From assembly GCA_963610315.1 (NCBI GenBank), contig CAVDMV010000013.1, positions 1 to 47,187 of the forward strand: 47,187 nt of DNA. The letters are read 5' to 3'. Source of the stretch: UBA3210 sp963610315 (lineage in GTDB: Bacteria > Bacillota_I > Bacilli_A > RFN20 > CAG-449). Position numbers and translations under genes: made by a program. The notes under the pieces were generated by a model that saw only the letters and a list, made by a program, of their open reading frames with translations, was not told the origin of the DNA and did no database searches. Within the stretch, counting starts at the first letter, position 1. Each line of letters opens with the position of its first letter. Below are positions 25,473-33,800 of the stretch, piece by piece.

Positions 25473-26292
25473 TTTGCTTTCTCCTTAAATAACAAGAATA
25501 AACATTTTGCATGAGTAAGGCAGAAGTAATAATTCCTACTCCTCCTGGAACTTTAGAAATTAACGCACATTTTTCGCTTGGAATAACATCACCAACAATG
25601 CCACTTTCTAAATAATGAATACCTGCATCAACAACTATTACCCCGTCTTTCATCTTATTTGAATCGATATAGTGAGGTTTACCAAGAGCCGCGATAACGA
25701 TGTCCGCGGACAGAAGTTCTTTATCTAATTCGCTAGTTTTACTATGGGCAAGGGTCACCGTTGCATTCTTATTTAATAACATCATCGCGACTGGTTTACC
25801 TACTGAAATAGATCGACCAATAACTAAAACCTTCTTACCAGTTACATCGACATTATATTCATCAAGTAAAGTAACTATTGCATTCGCGGTCGCTGGTTTA
25901 ATCGCATCAACTTTATTAATAAATAATTCACCTAAAGAATAAGCATTCATCGCATCAACATCTTTTAATGGATCTAAAGAAGCAATAATCTTTTCTTCAT
26001 TTGCCCCTTTAAATAAAGGACGAGTAATTAAGCACGCATCAATTAAATCATCTTCATTAATTTCTTTAATCTTTTTTAAATAATCTTCTTCAGTAGGTTT
26101 CATTTTAATTAATTTATAATTAATACCTAAGGCAGCACAATTTTTTTCTTGTGAAGCACAATATCCTAAAGAAGAAGTATCTTCTTCATTAACTAAAGAT
26201 ACTAATGTTAGTTTACGATCTAACGAACTTAGTTTTGTTTTTAAATCTTCTTTAATTTTTAAAGAAGCATTTTTTCCTAACATTAATTCCAT
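25465..26292 (-). CDS. folD: Methylenetetrahydrofolate dehydrogenase/cyclohydrolase
   Basis: A 275-residue bifunctional enzyme that converts 5,10-methylene-THF to 10-formyl-THF through methenyl-THF, reducing NADP+. Conserved features are GYCASQEKNCAALGI (catalytic Tyr and Lys near residues 45-52), the NADP-binding KVLVIGRSISVGKPVAMML and the C-terminal VPGGVGIITSALL (the more usual form is PGGVGPMT). It overlaps fhs by one base (stop and start in TAATG) and DUF951 by 8 bases. With fhs it links formate to the one-carbon pool needed for purines, formyl-Met-tRNA and thymidylate. Confidence 0.95.
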   Translation of the reverse strand: MELMLGKNASLKIKEDLKTKLSSLDRKLTLVSLVNEEDTSSLGYCASQEKNCAALGINYKLIKMKPTEEDYLKKIKEINEDDLIDACLITRPLFKGANEEKIIASLDPLKDVDAMNAYSLGELFINKVDAIKPATANAIVTLLDEYNVDVTGKKVLVIGRSISVGKPVAMMLLNKNATVTLAHSKTSELDKELLSADIVIAALGKPHYIDSNKMKDGVIVVDAGIHYLESGIVGDVIPSEKCALISKVPGGVGIITSALLMQNVYSCYLRRKQND

Positions 26293-27905
26293 TATTCATC
26301 CTCCATCTTTACCGCGGCAGGAACTTTAGGTAGTCCTGGCATTGTAAGAATTGATCCAGTTAAAGGGATAATAAAGTTAGCTCCGCAGGAAAGATTTACT
26401 TCACGAATATGAAGTGAAAAATCTCTAGGAGTGTTGATTAATTTTGGATCATCAGAGAACGAAGAAGGAGTTTTTGCGATACAAATTAAAGAAGAAGAAT
26501 ATCCCATAGAGACGTATTTATCTATTTGTTTTAAAGCTTTTTCTTCATAAATAACATCTTTCGCACGATATATTTCTTTGGCAATCTTTTCAATCTTTTC
26601 TTTAATTCCTTCTTCTTTATGATATAAAGGATGATAATTTGATTTATTTTCTTCTAAAGCACTAACTACTTTACGCGCAAAATCAATACATCCTTCTCCT
26701 CCTTTTAGGTAACCATCAACAAAACTAACTTTATAATTATGTTCAGTGCACCAAGAAGAAAGTAATTCAATTTCTTCTTCGTGGTCACTACTAAAATGAT
26801 TAATCGCGATAACTACATCCATACCAAATTTTTTAATATTTTCTAAATGTTGATTTAAGTTCTTAATACCTTCTTTTAAAGCTTCTAGGTTCATTTCATC
26901 AATGTGGTCAAGGTCTTGTCCACCATGAACTTTTAACGCTCTTATAGTCGCGACTAAGACGACTAAAGAAGGTTTTAAATCACCAACTTGGCATTTAATA
27001 TCTAAAAATTTTTCTGCACCTAAATCTGCGCCGAAACCTGCTTCAGTAATAACGATGTCTTTAAGTTTTAAAGCCATTTTGGTCGCGATAAGCGAACTAC
27101 AACCATGTGCGATATTCGCGAAAGGTCCTCCATGAACAAAGCAAGGATTACCTTCTAAGGTTTGTACGACATTTGGTGAAAAACTATCGTTCATAAGTTT
27201 CATAACTGCATTAGTGATTTTTAAATCTCTAATGTAAATTGGTTTATCATCATAAGTGTAAGCAACTAAGATATTGTTTAATCGATTCTTAAAATCTTCT
27301 TTAGAAGTCGCTAATGTAAAAATCGCCATTAATTCACTTGCGACAGTAATAATAAATCCATCTTTTCTAGTTACTCCATTAACTTTACTTCCTTGTGCGA
27401 TAGTTATATCTCTTAAAGTACGATCGTTCATATCTAAAGCTCTTTTCCAAACAACTTTAGTTGGATCAATATTTAATTCATTACCTTGATAGATATAATT
27501 ATCAATCACTGCCGCGATAAGATTAATCGATGAAGTTAAGGCGTGCATATCACCAGTAAAATGTAAATTAATATCTTCACTAGGTTCAATAGATACTTTT
27601 CCTCCACCAGTCGCTCCACCTTTAAGGCCAAAAACTGGGCCTAAAGAAGGTTCTCTTAAACAAACCACTGCATCTTTATTAATCTTTGCGAGTCCTTCAT
27701 TTAGTGCGATTGACATCGTCGTTTTACCTTCACCAAATTTAGTTGGAGTAATCGCAGTTACTAAGACTAATTTACCATCCGGACGAGAAGAAATTTCATC
27801 CATAATCGATAAATCTATCTTTGCTTTATATTTTCCATAAGGAATGACATAATCATCATTAACACCTAGTTTTCTTGTAATTTCATAGATATTTTTTAGT
27901 TCCAT
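26292..27905 (-). CDS. fhs: Formate-tetrahydrofolate ligase
   Basis: A 537-residue enzyme that joins formate to tetrahydrofolate using ATP, giving 10-formyl-THF. The P-loop-like nucleotide motif TPTKFGEGKTTMSIAL is at about residue 53; VCLREPSLGPVFGLKGGATGGG, GDMHALTSS and FVHGGPFANIAHGCSS are signature regions. It is slightly shorter than typical (about 556 residues) without a visible deletion in the core. Formate may come from another glycyl-radical enzyme such as PflB, not seen here. It lies between miaA and folD, 2 bases after miaA, so one-carbon metabolism is co-expressed with tRNA modification and mismatch repair. Confidence 0.96.
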   Translation of the reverse strand: MELKNIYEITRKLGVNDDYVIPYGKYKAKIDLSIMDEISSRPDGKLVLVTAITPTKFGEGKTTMSIALNEGLAKINKDAVVCLREPSLGPVFGLKGGATGGGKVSIEPSEDINLHFTGDMHALTSSINLIAAVIDNYIYQGNELNIDPTKVVWKRALDMNDRTLRDITIAQGSKVNGVTRKDGFIITVASELMAIFTLATSKEDFKNRLNNILVAYTYDDKPIYIRDLKITNAVMKLMNDSFSPNVVQTLEGNPCFVHGGPFANIAHGCSSLIATKMALKLKDIVITEAGFGADLGAEKFLDIKCQVGDLKPSLVVLVATIRALKVHGGQDLDHIDEMNLEALKEGIKNLNQHLENIKKFGMDVVIAINHFSSDHEEEIELLSSWCTEHNYKVSFVDGYLKGGEGCIDFARKVVSALEENKSNYHPLYHKEEGIKEKIEKIAKEIYRAKDVIYEEKALKQIDKYVSMGYSSSLICIAKTPSSFSDDPKLINTPRDFSLHIREVNLSCGANFIIPLTGSILTMPGLPKVPAAVKMEDE

Positions 27906-27907
27906 AA

Positions 27908-28801
27908 TTATCTCCTTCCTAAAATTTTTAACGCGTAATCTAACGCGCTTTCACTACTAGAAAACCATTTGACATCTAATTGGTTATTAAAGTAAGTGAA
28001 TTGTCTTTTTGCATAATTTCTTGAATTCTTTTTAATTAATTCTTTAATTTCTTCTTCATCTTTATTTTCTTTTAAACCTGTCATAAGTTCTTTATAACCG
28101 ATAGCTTGAAATGAACGTAAGGTTGAAGGATATTTTTTCATTAATTCCTTTACTTCGTCAACTAGACCAAGATCAAACATCTTATCAACTCTTTTATTAA
28201 TTAAGTCATATAGTTCTTCTCGGTCTCTAGTTAAACCGATAAAAGTTACGTCATAAAGAGGAACGTGTTCTTGTGAAGCGATGATATCTGATTTTTTATT
28301 ACCAGTTTCAAGATAAATTTGAATCGCACGAAGTACTCTTTTACGATTATTTTGATGAATTTTACTAGCTTCAACTTCATCAACTTCTTCTAACATTTTA
28401 TGAAGTTCTTCATTAGATTTATTTTCGTAACTTGACATATCAATATGTTCTTCTTGTTCAGATAAATTAAAGTCATAGAAGCCTGATTTTAGATATAAAC
28501 CAGTCCCTCCAACCACGATAATATTGACATTCTTCTTTTCTAATTCTTCAATCTTCGCACGAAGATTCTTTTGATAATCAAAAATAGAAAATTCATAAGT
28601 AGGTGAAACATAATCAAATAGATGATGAGGAACTAAAGCTCTTTCTTCTAAAGTAGGTTTAGCCGTACCGATATTCATCTCTTTATAGATTTGAAAAGCA
28701 TCACCATTAATTATTTCCCCCTTAGTTTCTAAAGCAAGTTTAATTCCTAAAGAAGATTTACCTACTCCCGTTGGACCAACAATACAAATAATCTTACTCA
28801 T
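27908..28801 (-). CDS. miaA: tRNA dimethylallyltransferase
   Basis: A 297-residue enzyme that transfers a dimethylallyl group to N6 of A37 in tRNAs reading UNN codons. The P-loop is GPTGVGKSS (about residue 8), GDAFQIYKEMNIGTAKP follows (an Ala replaces the usual Ser in DSxQ), and the tRNA-binding KRQFTYFNN is near the end. The ATG at 28801 is immediately after the mutL stop; an in-frame upstream start at 28915 is inside mutL and is rejected. MiaB, which adds the methylthio group to this same base, is encoded about 5 kb upstream in the same run of genes. Confidence 0.95.
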   Translation of the reverse strand: MSKIICIVGPTGVGKSSLGIKLALETKGEIINGDAFQIYKEMNIGTAKPTLEERALVPHHLFDYVSPTYEFSIFDYQKNLRAKIEELEKKNVNIIVVGGTGLYLKSGFYDFNLSEQEEHIDMSSYENKSNEELHKMLEEVDEVEASKIHQNNRKRVLRAIQIYLETGNKKSDIIASQEHVPLYDVTFIGLTRDREELYDLINKRVDKMFDLGLVDEVKELMKKYPSTLRSFQAIGYKELMTGLKENKDEEEIKELIKKNSRNYAKRQFTYFNNQLDVKWFSSSESALDYALKILGRR

Positions 28802-28802
28802 A

Positions 28803-30635
28803 TTAAATACCTGATCTTTTAAACATCTTTTCAATGTCATATTTAGAAAAATGAATAATTGTAGGTCGACCATGTGGACAACATGTTGGATTAGTACATT
28901 TGAATAATTCATCAATTAAATCATTCATCTCTCTTAAGGAAAGTTTATCATTTGCTTTAATACTTGCTTTACAAGCCATTGTGGCAATTACGTGTTTTCT
29001 TAAGGCATCTAGATCAATTTTATCTTTAGAAATAACTTGTTCAATAAGTTCTTCAATATAACTACCTTCGTCATATTCTTTAATAAATGATGGTAGTTTT
29101 GATACTTTTAAAGTGTTAGAACCAAAATGTTCTACTTCTAAGCCAATTTCTTTTAAAATATTAAGTTTATCATCATTTAATTTTAAGATATCTGATGGGC
29201 TTAAATTAATCATATAAGGGACTAAAGGTTCAATAATATTAATATGAGCGTTTAAAGCTTTATTAAATTTTTCATAATTAATTCTTTCATTAGCCGCGTG
29301 TTGGTCAATTAAATACATTCCATCTTCCGCTTGACAAACAATATATGTATCATGAATTTGACATAACGGTTCAATACGAGGCTTTTTAAAAGAAGGAGTT
29401 TCTTCTTCTACCGGTTGTTCTTCTTTTTTTACTACTTCTTCATCAAAGCTATTTAAATCAATAGTAGGAGTATTGACTTCAATTCTTTCTTTAGCCGGTC
29501 TAATAACATTAACTTCTTTTAAAGAAGGATCATCTTCTTCATCTAAAAGTAAAGAGATACTTTCTTTAGTAGAATCGCTTAATGAATTAACCATCTTTTC
29601 TTCAGGAATTATTCTTTCTTCTTTTTGAAATGAAGGAGCTTGTGTTAATGGTAATTTATCTAATAATTTATCTTTAATCATGTGATTAATCGCATCACAT
29701 ATCTTATCTTCATTTGATAATCTAACTTCTCTTTTAGAAGGATGTACGTTAACATCAACTAAAGAATATTCAACATGAATTTTTAAGATAACAAAAGGAT
29801 ATTTACTATTAAAAATAAAATCACTATAAGCGTCAATTATCGCTTTTTGAATCTTAGGAACATAGACATTACGATCATTTAATAAAGTGATCATATAATA
29901 TCTAGTCGATTTGGCTAGTTCTGGTTTACCAATATAACCTTCGATTTGAAATTCGTAGTCTCCTACTTCAACTTTCATCATCTTTTTTGCTGTTTCGTTA
30001 TTATAGATTCTCGCGATAACTTCTAAAAGATCATTTCTTCCAGTAGTCGAAAATACATGGCGTTCATCAATATAAAAATCAATCGCTACATCAGGACGTG
30101 ATAAAGCAAGGCGTTGCATTACTTCAAGTGAATTAGCGTTTTCTGTTACATCAGTCTTTAAAAATTTTAATCTAACAGGTGTATTATAAAATAATTCTTC
30201 AATTGTAAAAGTAGTTCCTTTACGAGAAGAAAAATCTTCTACTTTCATGTTTTCATTTTCAATTAATACTTTTGTTCCTGCCCCAATTCCAGTTGAAGTA
30301 GTCATAGTAACTTTCGAAACTGAGGCAATTGAAGGTAAAGCTTCACCTCTAAAGCCCATAGTTTTAATCTTGAAAAGTTGATGTTCAGAAGTAAGTTTAC
30401 TAGAAGCGTGACGTTTAAAAGCTAAAACAGCATCTTCTTTATCCATCCCATCTCCATCATCTTTTACAACGATTTTAGTTCTACCTGCATCATAAACCTT
30501 AACTTCAATATGTTTTGCATGTGCATCTAACGCATTTTCAACTAATTCTTTAATAACTGAAGATGGTCTTTCAATAACTTCACCTGCCGCGATCATATTG
30601 GCAAGGTGAGAATCCATTACTTTAATAATCGCCAT
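28803..30635 (-). CDS. mutL: DNA mismatch repair protein MutL
   Basis: A 610-residue GHKL ATPase that links mismatch recognition by MutS to strand incision. N-terminal motifs are IAAGEVIERPSSVIKELVEN, DDGDGM and FRGEALPSIASVS. The C-terminal endonuclease metal site is complete: DQHAANERINYE (DQHAx2Ex4E form), ACKASIKA and CPHGRPT. The endonuclease motifs mean that repair is methyl-independent, as in B. subtilis. A variable charged linker covers about residues 335-420. It overlaps mutS by one base (stop and start in TAATG). Confidence 0.96.
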   Translation of the reverse strand: MAIIKVMDSHLANMIAAGEVIERPSSVIKELVENALDAHAKHIEVKVYDAGRTKIVVKDDGDGMDKEDAVLAFKRHASSKLTSEHQLFKIKTMGFRGEALPSIASVSKVTMTTSTGIGAGTKVLIENENMKVEDFSSRKGTTFTIEELFYNTPVRLKFLKTDVTENANSLEVMQRLALSRPDVAIDFYIDERHVFSTTGRNDLLEVIARIYNNETAKKMMKVEVGDYEFQIEGYIGKPELAKSTRYYMITLLNDRNVYVPKIQKAIIDAYSDFIFNSKYPFVILKIHVEYSLVDVNVHPSKREVRLSNEDKICDAINHMIKDKLLDKLPLTQAPSFQKEERIIPEEKMVNSLSDSTKESISLLLDEEDDPSLKEVNVIRPAKERIEVNTPTIDLNSFDEEVVKKEEQPVEEETPSFKKPRIEPLCQIHDTYIVCQAEDGMYLIDQHAANERINYEKFNKALNAHINIIEPLVPYMINLSPSDILKLNDDKLNILKEIGLEVEHFGSNTLKVSKLPSFIKEYDEGSYIEELIEQVISKDKIDLDALRKHVIATMACKASIKANDKLSLREMNDLIDELFKCTNPTCCPHGRPTIIHFSKYDIEKMFKRSGI

Positions 30636-33163
30636 TAGTTATCACCCATCTTTCTTTTTAATTCATATAAATAATTTAATGCTTGTAAAGGAGACATACT
30701 TAAGGGGTCTAATTCTTTTAGTTCTTTAACCCAAGTAGGCACTTCGACATTTTCTATTTTCATAACATCTTTATTAGTTAAAACTGCTTCTTTAGTTAAA
30801 TCATTTAAGATTTCACTAGCTCTAGAGATTAAGCTAGTAGGTAAATGAGCGAGTTTTGCAACATTAATACCATAAGATTTACCCATCGCTCCATCTTCTA
30901 CTTTATATAATAAGGTAATTTCATCATTAGTTTCTTTTACGCCGACATGGACATTTTTAATCATTGGTAAAGATTCACTAATGGAAGTAATTTCATGATA
31001 ATGTGTCGAAAACATTGCTTTCGCGCGTATTTTAGTCGCAATATATTCTAGTATCGCTTGAGCAAGGGCCATACCATCAAAAGTTGCAGTTCCCCTACCA
31101 ATTTCATCAAAAATTAATAATGATGAACTAGTCGCGTGTGTTAATGCGTAATTAGTTTCTGCCATTTCAACCATAAATGTAGATTGACCAGAAACTAAAT
31201 CATCACTCGCGCCAATACGAGTAAATATCGAATCAAAAATCATTAAATTTGCCGAAGAGCAAGGAACAAAAGATCCAATTTGAGCCATAATTATAGTCAA
31301 AGCAAATTGACGCATATAAGTTGATTTACCACCCATATTTGGGCCTGTAATCACTAAAATATCCGTATCTTTATCTAAATAAATATCATTAGGAACATAT
31401 TCAATGTTCTTCATAACTTTTTCAATGACTGGATGACGGCCATTAATAATTTCTACTTTTCGTTCGTCGTTAAAGCTAGGGCGAGAATAATGATTTTCAA
31501 TTGCTACTTCACTAAAAGCAACTAAGACATCAATATAAGCGATAGTTGAAGCTAAATCTTGGAGCTTTTCAGTAAAATTAACAACATATTTTCTTAAACT
31601 TTGGAATAATTCATATTCTAAAGCGCACTTTCTTTCATCCGCGGTTAGAATTAAAGATTCTTGTTCTTTTAATTCTTTAGTAATAAATCTTTCAGAATTA
31701 ACTGTTGTTTGTTTTCTTTCATATCCCCAGTCATCTTGAATCTTATCAAGTTGACCTTTTGAAACTTCAATATAATATCCAAATACTTTATTAAAACCAA
31801 CCTTTAAAGAAGTTATACCAGTCTTTTCTTTTTCTTTTGCTTCTAGTTGTGCCACCCAAGATTTACCGCCTTGAGAAAGAGATAATAATTCATCAAGTTG
31901 AGCATTATAGCCTACTTTAAAAATACCACCTTCTTTAACAGTTATAGGTGCATCTTCAGAAATTGCACTTTCTAAAAGAGAAGTTAAAGAAGAAAAATCA
32001 TATTTCATTAAAGATAATTCTTCGACATATTTATTATTTAATTCATGTAAAGAATTTACTAAAGAAGGAACAACCATTAATGAATTCTTCAGTTGAAGTA
32101 AATCTCGTCCATTCGCAGAGCCAAAATTAATCTTTGTTACAAGTCTTTCTAAATCGTAGATATCTTTTAATTCTTTAACAATATCTCCTCTGACTAAGAA
32201 ATTATCAATTAATGAAGAAACAATATCTTGTCTTTTAGTGATTTCATTAACATCTGTTAAAGGTTTAACAATCCACTTTTTTAAAAGTCTAGAACCCATA
32301 TTAGTTTCAGTTTGGTCAAGTAACCAAAATAAAGTACCATATGTTTCTTCACTTCTAATCGTTCTAGTTAATTCGAGGTTATTTCTACTAAAAGCATCAA
32401 TTTGCATTGCTTGATTTGATCTAATAGCCTTGCATACTTGCATATAATCAAGTGAATTCTTTTGAGTATCTTTTAGATAAGAAAATAATCTAACTACATT
32501 CTTTCTTTGTTCTAAATCATAAACATTAGTTAAGATATATTCATGTTCTATTTCTACTTGATTATTATTTTCATAAGAAATTAAAATACCCTTTTTTGCT
32601 TTCATTCTCATTAATGTTTTGGCATCAAATGAAGTAGAAACAACTACTTCTTTAATACCTAAATTTTCAATTTCTGAAAGAACTAAATCTAAATCTTTTT
32701 CAATGTTTTCCACATACATTTCACCAGTAGAAACATCAGCATAAGAAAAAATATAATAATTATCAGTTTCATCTAAACAACCAATATAATTATTATCTTT
32801 TGCTTTCATATCAATAACTGCACCAGGAGTAATAATTTGAATAACATCTCTTTCAACTAATCCTTTAGCAGTCGCAGGATCTTCTACTTGTTCTACAATA
32901 CCTACTTTATAACCTTTTTTAACTAATTTATCGATATAAGAAGATATCGCATGGTGTGGGACTCCGCACATAGGGACCCTTTCTTCTACTCCTGCTGATT
33001 TACCTGTTAATACTAATTGGAGTTCTTTAGAAGCAATTTGAGCGTCTTCAAAGAATAATTCATAAAAGTCTCCAACTCTAAATAAAATTAAAGTATCTTG
33101 GTGTTTAGCTTTAACATCAAGATATTGTTGTATCATTGGTGAATATTGTTTTTTTGTTGCCAT
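30635..33163 (-). CDS. mutS: DNA mismatch recognition ATPase MutS
   Basis: An 842-residue MutS1 protein. The N-terminal mismatch-reading motif is present (FRVGDFYELFFEDA, the Phe-x-Glu is FYE), as are the P-loop GPNMGGKST and Walker B region FDEIGRGTATFDG (Thr-Ala replaces the more usual Thr-Ser). The ATG at 33163 is taken as the start, with GAGGTGG 8 bases upstream; an in-frame GTG at 33175 lies in that ribosome-binding site and is rejected. The ribosome-binding site is partly inside a terminator-like hairpin, as for the ABC transporter gene at 25199. It is the first gene of the mutS-mutL-miaA-fhs-folD run. Confidence 0.96.
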   Translation of the reverse strand: MATKKQYSPMIQQYLDVKAKHQDTLILFRVGDFYELFFEDAQIASKELQLVLTGKSAGVEERVPMCGVPHHAISSYIDKLVKKGYKVGIVEQVEDPATAKGLVERDVIQIITPGAVIDMKAKDNNYIGCLDETDNYYIFSYADVSTGEMYVENIEKDLDLVLSEIENLGIKEVVVSTSFDAKTLMRMKAKKGILISYENNNQVEIEHEYILTNVYDLEQRKNVVRLFSYLKDTQKNSLDYMQVCKAIRSNQAMQIDAFSRNNLELTRTIRSEETYGTLFWLLDQTETNMGSRLLKKWIVKPLTDVNEITKRQDIVSSLIDNFLVRGDIVKELKDIYDLERLVTKINFGSANGRDLLQLKNSLMVVPSLVNSLHELNNKYVEELSLMKYDFSSLTSLLESAISEDAPITVKEGGIFKVGYNAQLDELLSLSQGGKSWVAQLEAKEKEKTGITSLKVGFNKVFGYYIEVSKGQLDKIQDDWGYERKQTTVNSERFITKELKEQESLILTADERKCALEYELFQSLRKYVVNFTEKLQDLASTIAYIDVLVAFSEVAIENHYSRPSFNDERKVEIINGRHPVIEKVMKNIEYVPNDIYLDKDTDILVITGPNMGGKSTYMRQFALTIIMAQIGSFVPCSSANLMIFDSIFTRIGASDDLVSGQSTFMVEMAETNYALTHATSSSLLIFDEIGRGTATFDGMALAQAILEYIATKIRAKAMFSTHYHEITSISESLPMIKNVHVGVKETNDEITLLYKVEDGAMGKSYGINVAKLAHLPTSLISRASEILNDLTKEAVLTNKDVMKIENVEVPTWVKELKELDPLSMSPLQALNYLYELKRKMGDN

Positions 33164-33207
33164 AATAAAAACCACCTCATTTATAAGAATTATAAATGAA
33201 AGTGGGT
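33164..33207 (-). promoter_or_regulatory. Hairpin holding the mutS ribosome-binding site
   Basis: On the minus strand CATTTATAA and TTATAAATG form a perfect 9-bp stem with a 3-base loop. CCAC and GTGG extend it below a small internal loop. The 3' arm ends in the mutS ribosome-binding site GAGGTGG, followed by TTTTTATT and the ATG. It can act as a terminator or a mask of translation. Confidence 0.6.
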
Positions 33208-33238
33208 TAAATTTAAACTAAAAGTAAAAAACAAATAT

Positions 33239-33475
33239 CTATTTACTAGATAATTCTTCTTCGTTAATTCTCGCCATATTTAAAATAAATCTATATAATA
33301 AATATCCTTCTAAATTAAATATTGTTGAGAAGAATGTAACTAAAATATAAGTATACATTGAAGAATAATCACCATTAAATTCATCGTTAAAGATAAGATA
33401 GAATTTATCATTCATTTTTAAAATAAAGAAACAAAAAAGCACATCTAGAGTGAGCCATAAGCAATTATGGTTCAC
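33239..33475 (-). CDS. Small membrane protein of unknown function
   Basis: A possible 78-residue protein with two hydrophobic segments: CLWLTLDVLFCFFILK (residues about 5-20) and TYILVTFFSTIFNLEGYLLY (residues about 42-61), with an acidic loop between and a charged C-terminus (ARINEEELSSK). I do not recognise it. The frame uses codons like its neighbours and sits in the gap between ymcA and mutS, which supports reality. The start is uncertain: a GTG at 33475 would begin inside a strong hairpin, and an ATG at 33415 lacks a clear ribosome-binding site and would remove the first helix. In B. subtilis cotE lies in this gap and is unrelated. Confidence 0.45.
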   Translation of the reverse strand: MNHNCLWLTLDVLFCFFILKMNDKFYLIFNDEFNGDYSSMYTYILVTFFSTIFNLEGYLLYRFILNMARINEEELSSK

Positions 33476-33477
33476 TC
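33448..33477 (-). terminator. Hairpin downstream of ymcA, possible terminator
   Basis: GAGTGAACCATAA and TTATGGCTCACTC form a 13-bp stem with one mismatch and a 4-base loop. On the minus strand a T-run (TTTTTT) starts only after 9 more bases, so termination is plausible but not canonical. It overlaps the GTG start of the small membrane-protein frame. Confidence 0.5.
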
Positions 33478-33488
33478 AACTTATGCGC

Positions 33489-33800
33489 TTATTTTAACTT
33501 ATTTTTTAGTTCTTCTAATAAATAATTAACTTCTTCTTGAAGGGAAGTTAAATTTGTTATTAATGGATGAGAATCAAGTTCTTCTTTTGCTTCTAAATAA
33601 GCCTTTTTATTTCTTTCATAAGAAGAAGTTCCTAAGCTTAAAGACATTGCTTTTTGAGAATATTTAACTTTGTCTTGTAATGCTTTAATTTCAGAAGAAG
33701 ATTCAATTTCTTTTTTTAATAATAAGAATTGTTTAACTTCTTTTACTTCAAGAAAATCATGAATAAAGTCATCTAAATATGACTTAGTTTCATTAGTCAT
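33489..33800 (-). CDS. ymcA: YlbF/YmcA family protein (RicA-like)
   Basis: A 103-residue all-helical protein of the YlbF/YmcA (Com_YlbF) family. In B. subtilis YmcA (RicA) forms a complex with YlbF and YaaT that binds Fe-S clusters and steers RNase Y activity. Here the gene directly follows miaB (8-base overlap), exactly as ymcA follows ymcB in B. subtilis, and rny lies three genes upstream. The conserved pattern is EIKALQDKVKYSQKAM. No cysteine is present, so by itself it would not ligate a cluster. Its link with RNase Y is established for B. subtilis and inferred here. Confidence 0.82.
   Translation of the reverse strand: MTNETKSYLDDFIHDFLEVKEVKQFLLLKKEIESSSEIKALQDKVKYSQKAMSLSLGTSSYERNKKAYLEAKEELDSHPLITNLTSLQEEVNYLLEELKNKLK

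Noticed and set aside
30635..33175. GTG start of mutS at 33175
   Set aside because: It lies in the ribosome-binding site of the ATG at 33163, which starts the conserved N-terminus.
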